A DNA stretch of 64,000 nucleotides from Streptomyces rubiginosohelvolus (GCF_014649875.1 NZ_BMTW01000013.1:1-64000), one strand, 5' to 3'. Counted from the first letter of the stretch, positions 25,628-33,708 are shown. Notes: a model not told the origin generated them from the sequence alone. Program-made: numbers and translations.

Positions 25628-26500
25628 GTGACTGGAACGACTGGAACGCTCGTGCTCGCAGGGACCCCCATCGGCGATGTGGCGGACGCCCCGCCCCGCC
25701 TCGCCGCCGAACTGGAGCGGGCCGACGTCGTCGCCGCCGAGGACACCCGGCGGCTGCGCCGGCTCACCCAGGCGCTCGGCATCCACACCTCGGGGCGTGT
25801 CGTCTCCTACTTCGAGGGGAACGAGTCCGCCCGGACGCCCGAGCTGGTCGAGGCGCTGAGCGGTGGGGCTCGTGTGCTTCTTGTCACGGATGCGGGGATG
25901 CCGTCCGTCTCCGACCCGGGGTATCGGCTCGTCGCCGCCGCTGTGGAGCAGGACATCCGTGTCACCGCCGTGCCGGGGCCGAGTGCCGTGCTGACTGCCC
26001 TCGCCCTCTCCGGGCTGCCCGTTGACCGGTTCTGCTTCGAGGGCTTCCTGCCGCGCAAGGCCGGTGAGCGGCTCTCCAAGCTCCGGGAGAACGCCGACGA
26101 GCGGCGCACCATGGTCTTCTTCGAGGCCCCCCACCGGCTCGACGACACCCTTGCCGCCATGGCCGAGGTCTTCGGCGCCGAGCGCCGCGCCGCCGTCTGC
26201 CGCGAGCTGACCAAGACGTACGAGGAGGTCAAGCGCGGTCCCCTCGGCGAGCTGGCCGTGTGGGCCGCCGACGGGGTGCGCGGCGAGATCACCGTCGTGG
26301 TGGAGGGGGCGGCGGATTCCGGCCCCGGGGACCTGGACGCCGACGAGCTGGTGCGGCGTGTACGGGTGCGCGAGGAGGCGGGGGAGCGGCGCAAGGAGGC
26401 CATCGCCGCCGTCGCCGCCGAAGCCGGGCTGCCGAAGCGCGAGGTGTTCGACGCGGTCGTCGCCGCCAAGAACGCGGAGAAGGCCCCGCAGAAGCCTTAG
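25628..26500 (+). CDS. rsmI: 16S rRNA (cytidine1402-2'-O)-methyltransferase
   Basis: The 290-residue tetrapyrrole-methylase-fold enzyme 2'-O-methylates C1402 in the ribosomal P site. Motifs are TLVLAGTPIGD, VVAAEDTRR, DAGMPSVSDPGYRLV, VPGPSAVLTALALSGLP and FFEAPHRL. GTG 25628 is preferred as start because GCGAGG lies 9-14 bases upstream, whereas ATG 25619 abuts it directly. It is divergent from pmt across about 60 bp and converges with the serine hydrolase gene. Confidence 0.94.
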   Translation: MTGTTGTLVLAGTPIGDVADAPPRLAAELERADVVAAEDTRRLRRLTQALGIHTSGRVVSYFEGNESARTPELVEALSGGARVLLVTDAGMPSVSDPGYRLVAAAVEQDIRVTAVPGPSAVLTALALSGLPVDRFCFEGFLPRKAGERLSKLRENADERRTMVFFEAPHRLDDTLAAMAEVFGAERRAAVCRELTKTYEEVKRGPLGELAVWAADGVRGEITVVVEGAADSGPGDLDADELVRRVRVREEAGERRKEAIAAVAAEAGLPKREVFDAVVAAKNAEKAPQKP

Positions 26501-26515
26501 TACGTACGGCAGTGC

Positions 26516-27577
26516 TTACCGTGTTTCCGTCAGCAGTCCGTACGCCGTCGCCACGAACGTGTCCGCCCGGTGCACCCGCCGCGTCGCCGTCGCCGCCACC
26601 GCCAGCCCCGTCCCGGGGCGGAACCCGAGGAACGCCTGCTGCCCGAGGGTCGCTCCCGCGTGGAAGAGGACCGGGCCGAACGGGGTCGGGTGCTGGAACC
26701 ACGTCAGCGTGTGGGTGTGCGCGTGGCGCAGGCCCCGCCGTAGCACCGGGCGGGTCACCTCGGTGAGTGCGGCGGCCAGTGAGGAGTCTGTCGGGGAGCC
26801 CGCAGCGCCCCCCGTATGCGCCTCCAGGAACGTCAGCAGGTCCAGCGGGGTCGCCCGGACCGCGCCCGCCGCCGTGAAGCCCCCGGTGTCCAGCGCGGGC
26901 ACCGGCGTGCCGTCGCGGCGGTGGCCCACCGCGTCCGTGCCGTCGGGGCCCGGGCGCACCCGGGTCGCGTCCAGGCCCAGCGGGGCCAGCACCTGCTGGT
27001 GCAGCAGGACCTCCCACGGGGTCCCGGTGGCCGCCGCCAGGGTGTGGCCGAGCACCGAGACGGCGAAGTTCGAGTAGTGCCAGCGGGTACCGGGCCGGTG
27101 GCGCGGGCGGGCCCGCAGGAAGGCGCGGACCACCCGGTCGGCCGGGTAGCCGCCGTACGGGTCGGTCGACCAGCGGGGCACCGCCTGCGGGTAGAAGTCG
27201 GCGGGCAGGCCCGGCAGCCCCGAGGTGTGGGTGAGCAGATGGCGCAGGGTGATCCGGCGTACCGCGGGGTGCACCGGGAAGCCCGGGGCCAGCAGGTCCG
27301 CCGCCCGGTCCTCGTACCGCACCCGGCCCTGCGCCACCAGCCGGGCCAGCAGCAGCCCCGCGTACGGCTTCGACGCCGAACCCAGCTCGTACGCCATCAG
27401 CTCGCGGGGGACCGGGCCCGGATCCGCGCTTCCGCCGGTGTGGACCGTGCGCACCCCGTTCCGGCTGACCGCGAGCACCAGGTCGGGCGCGTCGACGGCC
27501 CGCGCGGCCTCGGCCAGGACGCGGGCGGTGGCCGGAGTTCCAGGGACGGTCACGGGGGCCGCCGTCATCTCGGTCAT
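26516..27577 (-). CDS. Serine hydrolase (beta-lactamase/D-Ala-D-Ala carboxypeptidase fold), last gene of peptide operon
   Basis: The 353-residue protein has the motifs SASK (67-70), YSN (169-171) and HAG in FHAGATLGQQAFLG near 314, so all three catalytic motifs of the class C beta-lactamase fold are intact. No signal peptide is visible, so it should act in the cytoplasm unless exported otherwise. It is the fifth gene of a coupled operon that begins with a 58-residue peptide, and its ATG overlaps the stop of the DUF6895-type gene. Peptidase, esterase or acyltransferase action on the peptide is a reasonable hypothesis. Confidence 0.85.
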   Translation of the reverse strand: MTEMTAAPVTVPGTPATARVLAEAARAVDAPDLVLAVSRNGVRTVHTGGSADPGPVPRELMAYELGSASKPYAGLLLARLVAQGRVRYEDRAADLLAPGFPVHPAVRRITLRHLLTHTSGLPGLPADFYPQAVPRWSTDPYGGYPADRVVRAFLRARPRHRPGTRWHYSNFAVSVLGHTLAAATGTPWEVLLHQQVLAPLGLDATRVRPGPDGTDAVGHRRDGTPVPALDTGGFTAAGAVRATPLDLLTFLEAHTGGAAGSPTDSSLAAALTEVTRPVLRRGLRHAHTHTLTWFQHPTPFGPVLFHAGATLGQQAFLGFRPGTGLAVAATATRRVHRADTFVATAYGLLTETR

Positions 27578-28527
27578 GCCGGAGCCGGGGAAGCGGACAG
27601 GTCGGACAGGGCGCGGGACATCGCCAGCGCCGAGGCGAACGCGGCGACCAGCGTCGGGTGGTAGACCAGGTCGAACACCGACTCCTCGTCCCCCTCCGGC
27701 ATCGCGCCGACCACCGGCATCGCCCCGTCCGGCTCCTGCGCCTGGGCGAGCCCGGCCCAGGCCGCCCGGTCCAGGGTCGGTTCCGGCAGGCAGGCGTCCA
27801 CGACCAGCAGCTCGCCCAGCAGGTCCCAGCGCTTCAGGTCCAGCCAGTCGTCCAGCCAGACCGGCAGCCAGAGGGCCAGGTACTCCGCGATGTCGGCGGG
27901 GAGCCCGGCCGGCTTCTCGCCCCAGTCCGTGAGGTGGAAGACCGTGTGCGTGATGTCGTAGCCGATGTGGCCCTCGACCGTCCACGGCTCGGGTCTGCGC
28001 GCCAGCCAGGTGTGGGCCAGCGCCGCCGTCTCCGGAACGCTCGGCTCCACCCCGAACCGCCGCTCGATGGCGCTGAGGCCGAGCCGCCGCACCGGCAGCA
28101 CCTCCAGCGCCGCCCAGCTGGCCAGTCGGTGGTTGAGCCGGATCGCGGACTCCAGGTCCGGCTGCCGGTAGCCCAGCTCCCGGAACGGTACGTAGACCTC
28201 CAGCGGCACCGGCGACAGCGGTTCGCGCCGCTGGCCCTCCAGCAGCCGTTCCCCGGAGCCCAGCAGCTCGTGCCAGGCGTGGTCCAGCAGCTTGTGGGCG
28301 AGGGAGGACTGCTGCGAACCGGCCACCCCCTCGCGGAAGATGACCTTCCCGATCAGCGCCAGCTCGCCCAGCGGTTTGAACCGGTCCAGCATCCCCGCCT
28401 CCGGGGACGGGTCCGCCTCCAGCCGGAAGCCCTCGCGGTGTTCGTACAGCCAGCCCAGGGCCTTCGCCCCGACGTCGTGGATCTGCTGGATGCCGCTGGT
28501 GGTGCCGCTGGGGGTGCCGCTGCTCAT
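27574..28527 (-). CDS. DUF6895-type protein, second paralogue
   Basis: The 317-residue, mostly helical, soluble protein is paralogous to the gene just upstream. Shared blocks are FKPLGELA (50-57), EVYVPFRELGYRQPDLE, HTVFHLTDWG (194-203) and YHPTLVAAFASAL (289-301). I recall this family as DUF6895; no biochemical function is known. The invariant His194, His198, Asp201 and His290 could make a metal or catalytic site. ATGA overlaps on both sides couple it tightly into the operon. Confidence 0.75.
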   Translation of the reverse strand: MSSGTPSGTTSGIQQIHDVGAKALGWLYEHREGFRLEADPSPEAGMLDRFKPLGELALIGKVIFREGVAGSQQSSLAHKLLDHAWHELLGSGERLLEGQRREPLSPVPLEVYVPFRELGYRQPDLESAIRLNHRLASWAALEVLPVRRLGLSAIERRFGVEPSVPETAALAHTWLARRPEPWTVEGHIGYDITHTVFHLTDWGEKPAGLPADIAEYLALWLPVWLDDWLDLKRWDLLGELLVVDACLPEPTLDRAAWAGLAQAQEPDGAMPVVGAMPEGDEESVFDLVYHPTLVAAFASALAMSRALSDLSASPAPA

Positions 28528-29618
28528 GGGGTGTGCCTTTCCCGGCCGGGAGTCGTTTCGCCTGTCTGCTCGCCTGTCGGCCTGCCTGCCCGCTCGTCCG
28601 TCTGCCGCAGCGATCTGAGGGACAGGGCCGCCGCGAAGGCCGTCACCAGCGTGGAGTGGTAGCAGTCGATGAAGGGGTACGGGTCGGGCGACGGGTCCTC
28701 GGCCGGTACACCGGTCTCCGGGACGCAGCCGGTCGGATGCTGGACGTCGGCCAGCACCGGCCAGACCGCGTCCAGCAGCTCCACGGGAGCCGGGCCAGGC
28801 AGCGACGCGGCCACCGCCAGCAGTTCGCCCGTGAGGTCCCACTGGCCGCTCTCCAGGCAGCCGTCCGCCCACGCGGGCAGCCAGGTCCGCAGGTAGCCGT
28901 CGATCTTCTTCGGCACCCGGTCGGGCATCCGGCCCCAGTCGGTGAGGTGGAAGACGGTGTGCGTCAGCGCGTAGCCGGAGGAGCCCTCGAACATCCACGG
29001 CTCGGACAGACCGCCCAGCCAGGTCCGGGACAGCACCCCGCCCGCGTCCGTATGGGTCACCACCCCCACCCGGCGCTCGGAGTTGACCAGGCCGAGCTGC
29101 CGGTTGGCGTGCTGCTCGGTGTGCGCCCAGGCGCGGGTCGCGGTGAGCGGGCGGGCCAGCGCCTCGAAGCCCTCGTGGCGCAGCCCGTACCCGGCGAAGG
29201 CGGCGTAGATCTCGTACGGGTACGCGGCGAACGGCTCGGCGCGCAGCAGCTCCAGGAGCAGCGCGCCCTCGTGCACCTGCTCCCAGGCGTACGCGACGAG
29301 GTCCCCGGCCACCTCGTGCTCGGGGGTGCCGGGGGCGGTCGTGCGGCGGATCGTCGAGCCGAGCTGGGCCAGCTCGCCCAGCGGCTTCAGCGTGGCGTTG
29401 ACCTGGGTGTGGGGTTCCAGGACGTCGTCGGGGAGCGCGAAGCGGGTGCGGTGCGCGTCGGTCCAGGCGAGGGCGGAGGCCAGGACGCCGGGGAGGACGG
29501 CGAGCGCGGCCCCGGAGGCCCCCGAAGCCCCAGGGGTGAAGGCGGGCTCCCGGGCCGGGCGGCCCTGCGGGTCCTGCCCGGGACGGCCCTGCGGGTCCTC
29601 GGTCGCGGTCGTCGTCAC
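28524..29618 (-). CDS. DUF6895-type protein, first paralogue
   Basis: The 364-residue protein begins with a low-complexity stretch containing GRPGQDPQGRPA (residues 1-40). The helical domain then follows, with LKPLGELA (77-84), EIYAAFAGYGLRHEGFE, HTVFHLTDWG (220-229) and YHSTLVTAFAAAL (320-332). The two paralogues keep the same His/His/Asp and YH motifs, but their flanks have diverged widely, which suggests distinct roles or a heterodimer. ATGA overlaps join it to both neighbours. Confidence 0.75.
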   Translation of the reverse strand: MTTTATEDPQGRPGQDPQGRPAREPAFTPGASGASGAALAVLPGVLASALAWTDAHRTRFALPDDVLEPHTQVNATLKPLGELAQLGSTIRRTTAPGTPEHEVAGDLVAYAWEQVHEGALLLELLRAEPFAAYPYEIYAAFAGYGLRHEGFEALARPLTATRAWAHTEQHANRQLGLVNSERRVGVVTHTDAGGVLSRTWLGGLSEPWMFEGSSGYALTHTVFHLTDWGRMPDRVPKKIDGYLRTWLPAWADGCLESGQWDLTGELLAVAASLPGPAPVELLDAVWPVLADVQHPTGCVPETGVPAEDPSPDPYPFIDCYHSTLVTAFAAALSLRSLRQTDERAGRPTGEQTGETTPGRERHTP

Positions 29619-30322
29619 CGGGCCCTCGCCTCGGCCATCAGCCGGGCGGCCCGCACATGGAGGGTCACCCGGGGGTCGTGCCCGCCCATCAGCTCGACGA
29701 AGTCCAGGCCGCGGTCCAGGCCCAGGGTGGCCGGTTCGCCGCCGGTCGCCGCGAGCCAGCGGCCCGCGCCCGCCGCCTGGAGCCAGTCGCGCCGTCGCAC
29801 CGCGCGGACGAAGCCGCGCGACAGGTCGACGGCCCGGTTCGCCGCGGCCCGCTGCACGGCCGAGGGGGCGGCCGGGACGGCGAGCGGCGCGAGGACCGAG
29901 AGCTGGTGGGTGAACGCCTGCCAGGGGGCCTCCTCCAGCCAGGCCGCGTCCGGCTCCGCGTACGTGCCGGGGGCGGCGGCTCCCGGTGCCGGCGGCGCCA
30001 TCCGCTGGAGCGTCGAGATCATGTGCCAGTGGCTCCAGGCCGTGGCGGCCGGAGCGTCGGGCTTGGGCGGGAATTCCCGCACCGCCCGGTCGAGTACGGC
30101 GACATCACCCGGATGCGGATGGCGTCCGTACAGAACACTCGGCAGCAGCAGGTCGGCCCCGATGACCCGTACCGCCGCGATTCCGGTCCGATTTTCCTCG
30201 TCGATTCCCGCAGCGCCGCACACCGTGGCGAGGTGGTCCCCGCTCCGAAGAGCGAGGACCACCTCTGTTGCCAGGTCATGCACGGCACCCGCCAAGGGCG
30301 ACGAAGCATGTTTCTGGTCCAT
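29615..30322 (-). CDS. Helical protein of unknown family, second gene of peptide operon
   Basis: No family was recognised in this 235-residue protein. It is Ala/Arg rich and predicted helical, with stretches LAGAVHDLATEVVLALRSGD, VRVIGADLLLPSVLYGRHPH and AWSHWHMISTLQRM, and no signal or membrane segment. The His cluster (SHWH) and RVIGADLLL are the most distinctive parts. ATG 30322 lies 10 bp after the peptide gene stop; an upstream extension of the frame runs through the peptide gene and is rejected. Its role is probably tied to the peptide. Confidence 0.72.
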   Translation of the reverse strand: MDQKHASSPLAGAVHDLATEVVLALRSGDHLATVCGAAGIDEENRTGIAAVRVIGADLLLPSVLYGRHPHPGDVAVLDRAVREFPPKPDAPAATAWSHWHMISTLQRMAPPAPGAAAPGTYAEPDAAWLEEAPWQAFTHQLSVLAPLAVPAAPSAVQRAAANRAVDLSRGFVRAVRRRDWLQAAGAGRWLAATGGEPATLGLDRGLDFVELMGGHDPRVTLHVRAARLMAEARAR

Positions 30323-30332
30323 GTGCCGGCGA

Positions 30333-30509
30333 CTAGCCCTTCTTCGGGCGCGGGGTCGGAGGCGAGAGCAGCAGGGCTCCGCCGCCTGCGAGGAGCGCCA
30401 GGTAGGCGCACTCGCGGGAGTCGCGGTACAGACCTTCGACCTCACCGGGGTTGAGAGCGGCGTCGAGGTCGAGCTCGATGTCGGTGGCAGTGGTGTCCGT
30501 GGTGAACAT
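30333..30509 (-). CDS. 58-residue peptide, candidate RiPP precursor or small membrane peptide
   Basis: The peptide has an acidic N-terminal 33 residues (MFTTDTTATDIELDLDAALN, then PGEVEGLYRDSRE). A single Cys34 follows, then a hydrophobic Ala/Leu/Gly core (YLALLAGGGALLL) and a basic proline-rich end SPPTPRPKKG. GGGGAA lies 6-12 bases before ATG 30509. An acidic leader followed by a Cys/Ser/Thr-containing core at the head of a coupled operon is the layout of ribosomal peptide precursors. A plain single-pass membrane peptide fits equally well. No known RiPP class motif was recognised. Confidence 0.68.
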   Translation of the reverse strand: MFTTDTTATDIELDLDAALNPGEVEGLYRDSRECAYLALLAGGGALLLSPPTPRPKKG

Positions 30510-30960
30510 GGGTTGTTCCCCGTCCTGTGGGAAATGGGGTGGACGTAACGAGTGAAAAGGAGGAATGGGGGCGTCGCAAATCGGGAGCGTCAGATGGGGA
30601 AATCGCTTATTCAATTGAATGCTGAATTCATGTGGGGCGGGTGGGGTGAAAGCCCGGGAATTCAAGGGAAAGGAGGGGGCGGGCGGGGGTGGTACGCGGG
30701 CGCGTTCGCACCTGGCGCCGGGCGCGTTCGGGGGCGCTCGGCGCGGCTGCGGTCACGAGCTGTCCAGCCGCGGTCCTCACCCTCGCCATGCGTCGGCAAA
30801 GGGCGGCCCAAAGGAGGCCAAGAACGCATCAACAATGCCTCTGAGCTGGTGCGTCCATCCGGGTGCAGGTGTCCACTGGAAGGGACGGGCCACCCGTTCG
30901 AACCCCTCGTGCGGGCCGGCCGTCCCCGGAGCGCGTGTCCGGCGGACAAGAGGAGCAGGC
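30510..30960. other. 450-bp divergent region with AT-rich palindromes
   Basis: The region separates the minus-strand peptide operon from the plus-strand zinc-ribbon gene. About 100 bp before the peptide start is an island of unusually low GC with a 12-bp perfect palindrome ATTCAATTGAAT (30609-30620), TGAATTCA (30623-30630) and GAATTC again at 30658-30663. The rest (30665-30960) is GC-rich with no credible gene. The island is the likely promoter/operator of the operon. Confidence 0.5.
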
Positions 30961-31332
30961 ATGAGCGAGATCGCAGCGACCACTGTCCATGAGGCGTACG
31001 CCTTCGCCTGCATGAAGTGCGGGTACGGCTGGGAGCAGTCCTACGAGATAGAGCACCACGTCGATGTGCACGGCCATGCGTTCGTCGTCTACACGGCGGA
31101 CGGTGAGCGGGTGCCGTCGCCGCTCTCCACGCCCACCTGCGCCAACTGCGGCGGACATGTGGTGCGCATCATGCGGGCGGGGCGGGTCGCGGGCGTCCAG
31201 GAACTGCTGCGGAAGCAGCAGACGCCGCAGACCTCGGAGAGCAGCGCGAAGGACCGTACGGTGTCGACCGCCGCCACGCCGGAGCGCCACTGGCGGCTGT
31301 CCGACCTGCTGCACCCGTTCCACCGCAGGTGA
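30961..31332 (+). CDS. Zinc-ribbon protein of unknown function
   Basis: The 123-residue protein has C17-x2-C20 (CMKCGYGWEQSYEIEHH) and C60-x2-C63 (CANCGGHVVR), a four-Cys zinc ribbon in the first 75 residues, then a polar tail ending LHPFHRR. AGAGGAG lies 6-12 bases before the ATG. Proteins of this kind are common in Streptomyces and may bind RNA or partner proteins. A huge inverted repeat follows 17 bp after the stop. Confidence 0.8.
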   Translation: MSEIAATTVHEAYAFACMKCGYGWEQSYEIEHHVDVHGHAFVVYTADGERVPSPLSTPTCANCGGHVVRIMRAGRVAGVQELLRKQQTPQTSESSAKDRTVSTAATPERHWRLSDLLHPFHRR

Positions 31333-31349
31333 CGGCGCCTGCGGGCCGG

Positions 31350-31395
31350 ATGCCGACGATCGTACGAGGGCGGGCCCTCGTACGATCGTCGGCAT
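31350..31395. repeat. 22-bp perfect inverted repeat reaching into the tatD start codon
   Basis: Arms 31350-31371 and 31374-31395 are fully complementary with only two central bases, and the right arm ends inside the tatD ATG (31394-31396). It begins 17 bp after the zinc-ribbon gene and so can terminate it. The right arm also holds TACGAT (31381-31386), a good -10 seven bases before the ATG, so tatD is probably leaderless and its promoter lies in the palindrome. Confidence 0.8.
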
Positions 31396-32260
31396 GAGCC
31401 GTACCGAAGCCCCGCCGCTGCCCGAGCCCCTGCGGGTTCCGGTCGCCGACTCCCACACCCACCTGGACATGCAGGACGCCACCGTCGAGGAGGCCCTCGC
31501 CCGGGCCGCCGCGGTGAACGTGGCCACCGTCGTCCAGGTGGGCTGCGACGTGGCGGGCTCCCGCTGGGCCGCCGAGACCGCGGCGGCCCACTCCGCCGTC
31601 CACGCCTCGGTCGCCCTGCACCCGAACGAGGCCCCGCGCATCGTCCACGGCGATCCGGACGGCACCGCACGGCAGGGGGCGCGGGAGCCCGGCGGCAAGG
31701 CGGCGCTGGACGAGGCGCTCGCGGAGATCGACGCGCTGGCCGCCCTCGACCACGTCCGCGGGGTCGGCGAGACGGGCCTCGACTTCTTCCGTACGGGCCC
31801 CGAGGGCATCGCCGCCCAGGAGGAGTCCTTCCGGGCCCACATCGAGATCGCCAAGCGGCACGGCAAGGCCCTGGTCATCCACGACCGCGACGCGCACGCG
31901 GACGTCCTGCGGGTGCTGGCGGACGCGGGCGCGCCCGAGCGGACGGTGTTCCACTGCTACTCCGGCGACGCCGACATGGCCCGGATCTGCGCGCGGGCCG
32001 GGTACTTCATGTCGTTCGCGGGCAACGTGACCTTCAAGAACGCCCAGCCGCTGCGGGACGCCCTCGCCGTCGCCCCGGCCGAGCTGGTCCTCGTCGAGAC
32101 GGACGCCCCTTTCCTCACCCCCGCGCCGTATCGCGGACGGCCCAACGCGCCCTACCTCATCCCGGTCACGCTCCGCGCGATGGCCGAGGTCAAGGGGCTG
32201 GAGGAGGACGTGCTGGCCGCCGCGATCTACGACAACACGGCGCGGGCGTTCGACTTCTGA
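31394..32260 (+). CDS. tatD: TatD-family metal-dependent hydrolase/DNase
   Basis: The 288-residue TIM-barrel enzyme has the metal ligands in DSHTHLD (His21, His23), GVGETGLDFF (Glu), VIHDRDA (His), FHCYSG (His) and ETDAPF (Asp). TatD proteins are 3'-5' exonucleases used in DNA quality control. It lacks a ribosome site, consistent with leaderless initiation from TACGAT. It starts the conserved actinobacterial order tatD - rpf - ksgA - ispE, known from M. tuberculosis Rv1008-Rv1011. Confidence 0.93.
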   Translation: MSRTEAPPLPEPLRVPVADSHTHLDMQDATVEEALARAAAVNVATVVQVGCDVAGSRWAAETAAAHSAVHASVALHPNEAPRIVHGDPDGTARQGAREPGGKAALDEALAEIDALAALDHVRGVGETGLDFFRTGPEGIAAQEESFRAHIEIAKRHGKALVIHDRDAHADVLRVLADAGAPERTVFHCYSGDADMARICARAGYFMSFAGNVTFKNAQPLRDALAVAPAELVLVETDAPFLTPAPYRGRPNAPYLIPVTLRAMAEVKGLEEDVLAAAIYDNTARAFDF

Positions 32261-32367
32261 CCGCAGCCGGACACTCTCTGTAGCTGTGTCGCTTTGGAGA
32301 GTCACCGCCGCTCCGCTATCGTCCCCGGCCACGACGGGGCGGCAGCGGGCGGATCTTCAGGAGCGGC

Positions 32368-33708
32368 GTGAACGGCGTGAACATTTCGCAGGACAGGCGT
32401 CTCGACGCGTTTCACGAGCAGCTGACGCTGGGGGGCGGGGACAGGGTGTGGGCGCACGCCCCGACCATGGTCGACACCCCGCTCGTCGACACTCCTCTCG
32501 TCCACACCGCGCCCGACGGCCCGCCGCCGCCCGCGATGCCCCGGCAGGGCCCCACCCGGGCCGACGCCCGGCGGGCCGCCAAGCGCCGCCGGAGACGCGT
32601 CGTCGTCGACCCCCAGAACCTGAAGCTGAGCCGGCTCGTCCCCCGGGCCCTGGTCGTCGCCTTCCTGGCCGGAGGCACCACCGCGTTCGTCGCCCACGAC
32701 AAGGCCGTCCGGCTGGAGGTCGACGGCACGCCCCGGACCCTGCACACCTTCGCCGACGACGTCACCGAGCTGCTGGAGGAGGAAGGCGTCACCGTCGGCG
32801 CGCACGACCGCGTCTCGCCGGACCCCGGAGTCGGCCTCGACCACGGCGACGAGGTCGTCGTCCGGTACGGGCGGCCCGTCACCCTCACCCTCGACGGCGT
32901 CCGCCATCGGGTCTGGACGACCGCCGACACCGTGGCCGGGGCGCTGCGCGAGTTCGGGATCCGGGCCGAGGGGGCGCACCTCTCCGCCGCCCGCTCCACC
33001 CGGATCGCCCGCACCGGCCTGGTCCTCACCGTCCGCACCGAACGCACCGTGACCTTCATGGCCGACGGCCAGGAACGCACCCTGCGCACCAACGCCGCCA
33101 CCGTCCAGGAGGCCCTCGCCGAGGCGGGCGTCACCCTGCACGGCCAGGACACCACCTCCGTCGCCCCGGCGAGCTTCCCGCGCGACGGCCAGACGATCTC
33201 CGTCATGCGGATCACCGACACCCGCGAGGTGCGCGAGGAGACGGTCCCGTACGCCGTCGAACGCAGCGAGGACCCCGCCCTGTTCCGGGGCACCGAGGTC
33301 ATCGAGCGCGCGGGCCGCAACGGCGTACGCCGGGTCACGTACGCGGTCCGGACCGTCAACGGCGTCCGGCAGAAGCCGCGCCGGACGGCCGAGGAGCTGG
33401 TCCACCTGCCGGAGAGCCGCGTCGTGCGCACCGGCACCCGGCAGCGGCCCGACTCCGTCGCCGGGGCGGACGGGCTGAACTGGTCCGCGCTCGCCGCCTG
33501 CGAGTCCGGCGGGCGCGCCGACGCGGTCGACCCGAGCGGCACGTACGGCGGGCTGTACCAGTTCGACACGCAGACCTGGCAGTCCCTCGGCGGCAGTGGA
33601 CGGCCCCAGGACGCGCCCGCCGCCGAGCAGACGCACCGGGCGAAGAAGCTGTACGTGCAGCGGGGGGCGAGTCCGTGGCCCCACTGCGGCCGTAGGCTTA
33701 CCGGGTGA
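32368..33708 (+). CDS. rpfB: Resuscitation-promoting factor with DUF348 and G5 domains (RpfB-like)
   Basis: The 446-residue cell-wall lytic transglycosylase wakes dormant cells or spores by cleaving peptidoglycan. A cytoplasmic basic stretch (AAKRRRRR, 70-77) precedes a membrane anchor at about 90-109. Three DUF348 repeats follow (about 113-155, 169-212, 225-268), then a G5 domain (about 280-355) and the Rpf domain (368-445) with catalytic Glu379 in ACESGG. GTG 32368 has AGGAG 5-9 bases upstream. It shares the M. tuberculosis RpfB layout; the S. coelicolor equivalent is, from memory, called RpfC. It overlaps ksgA by GTGA. Confidence 0.93.
   Translation: MNGVNISQDRRLDAFHEQLTLGGGDRVWAHAPTMVDTPLVDTPLVHTAPDGPPPPAMPRQGPTRADARRAAKRRRRRVVVDPQNLKLSRLVPRALVVAFLAGGTTAFVAHDKAVRLEVDGTPRTLHTFADDVTELLEEEGVTVGAHDRVSPDPGVGLDHGDEVVVRYGRPVTLTLDGVRHRVWTTADTVAGALREFGIRAEGAHLSAARSTRIARTGLVLTVRTERTVTFMADGQERTLRTNAATVQEALAEAGVTLHGQDTTSVAPASFPRDGQTISVMRITDTREVREETVPYAVERSEDPALFRGTEVIERAGRNGVRRVTYAVRTVNGVRQKPRRTAEELVHLPESRVVRTGTRQRPDSVAGADGLNWSALAACESGGRADAVDPSGTYGGLYQFDTQTWQSLGGSGRPQDAPAAEQTHRAKKLYVQRGASPWPHCGRRLTG

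Noticed and set aside
23782..25788. 668-codon frame on the same strand as pmt
   Set aside because: The pmt frame carries all family motifs; this one is its shifted shadow, rich in G, R, P and A.
30885..30915. GTTCGAACCCC, resembling a tRNA T-loop
   Set aside because: The flanking bases do not pair into a T-arm and no anticodon or acceptor stem can be formed.
32261..32367. Possible c-di-AMP (ydaO) riboswitch before the rpf gene, as known for rpfA
   Set aside because: The leader is only about 107 nt and lacks recognisable ydaO core sequences; only a short ACTCTC/GAGAGT repeat is present.
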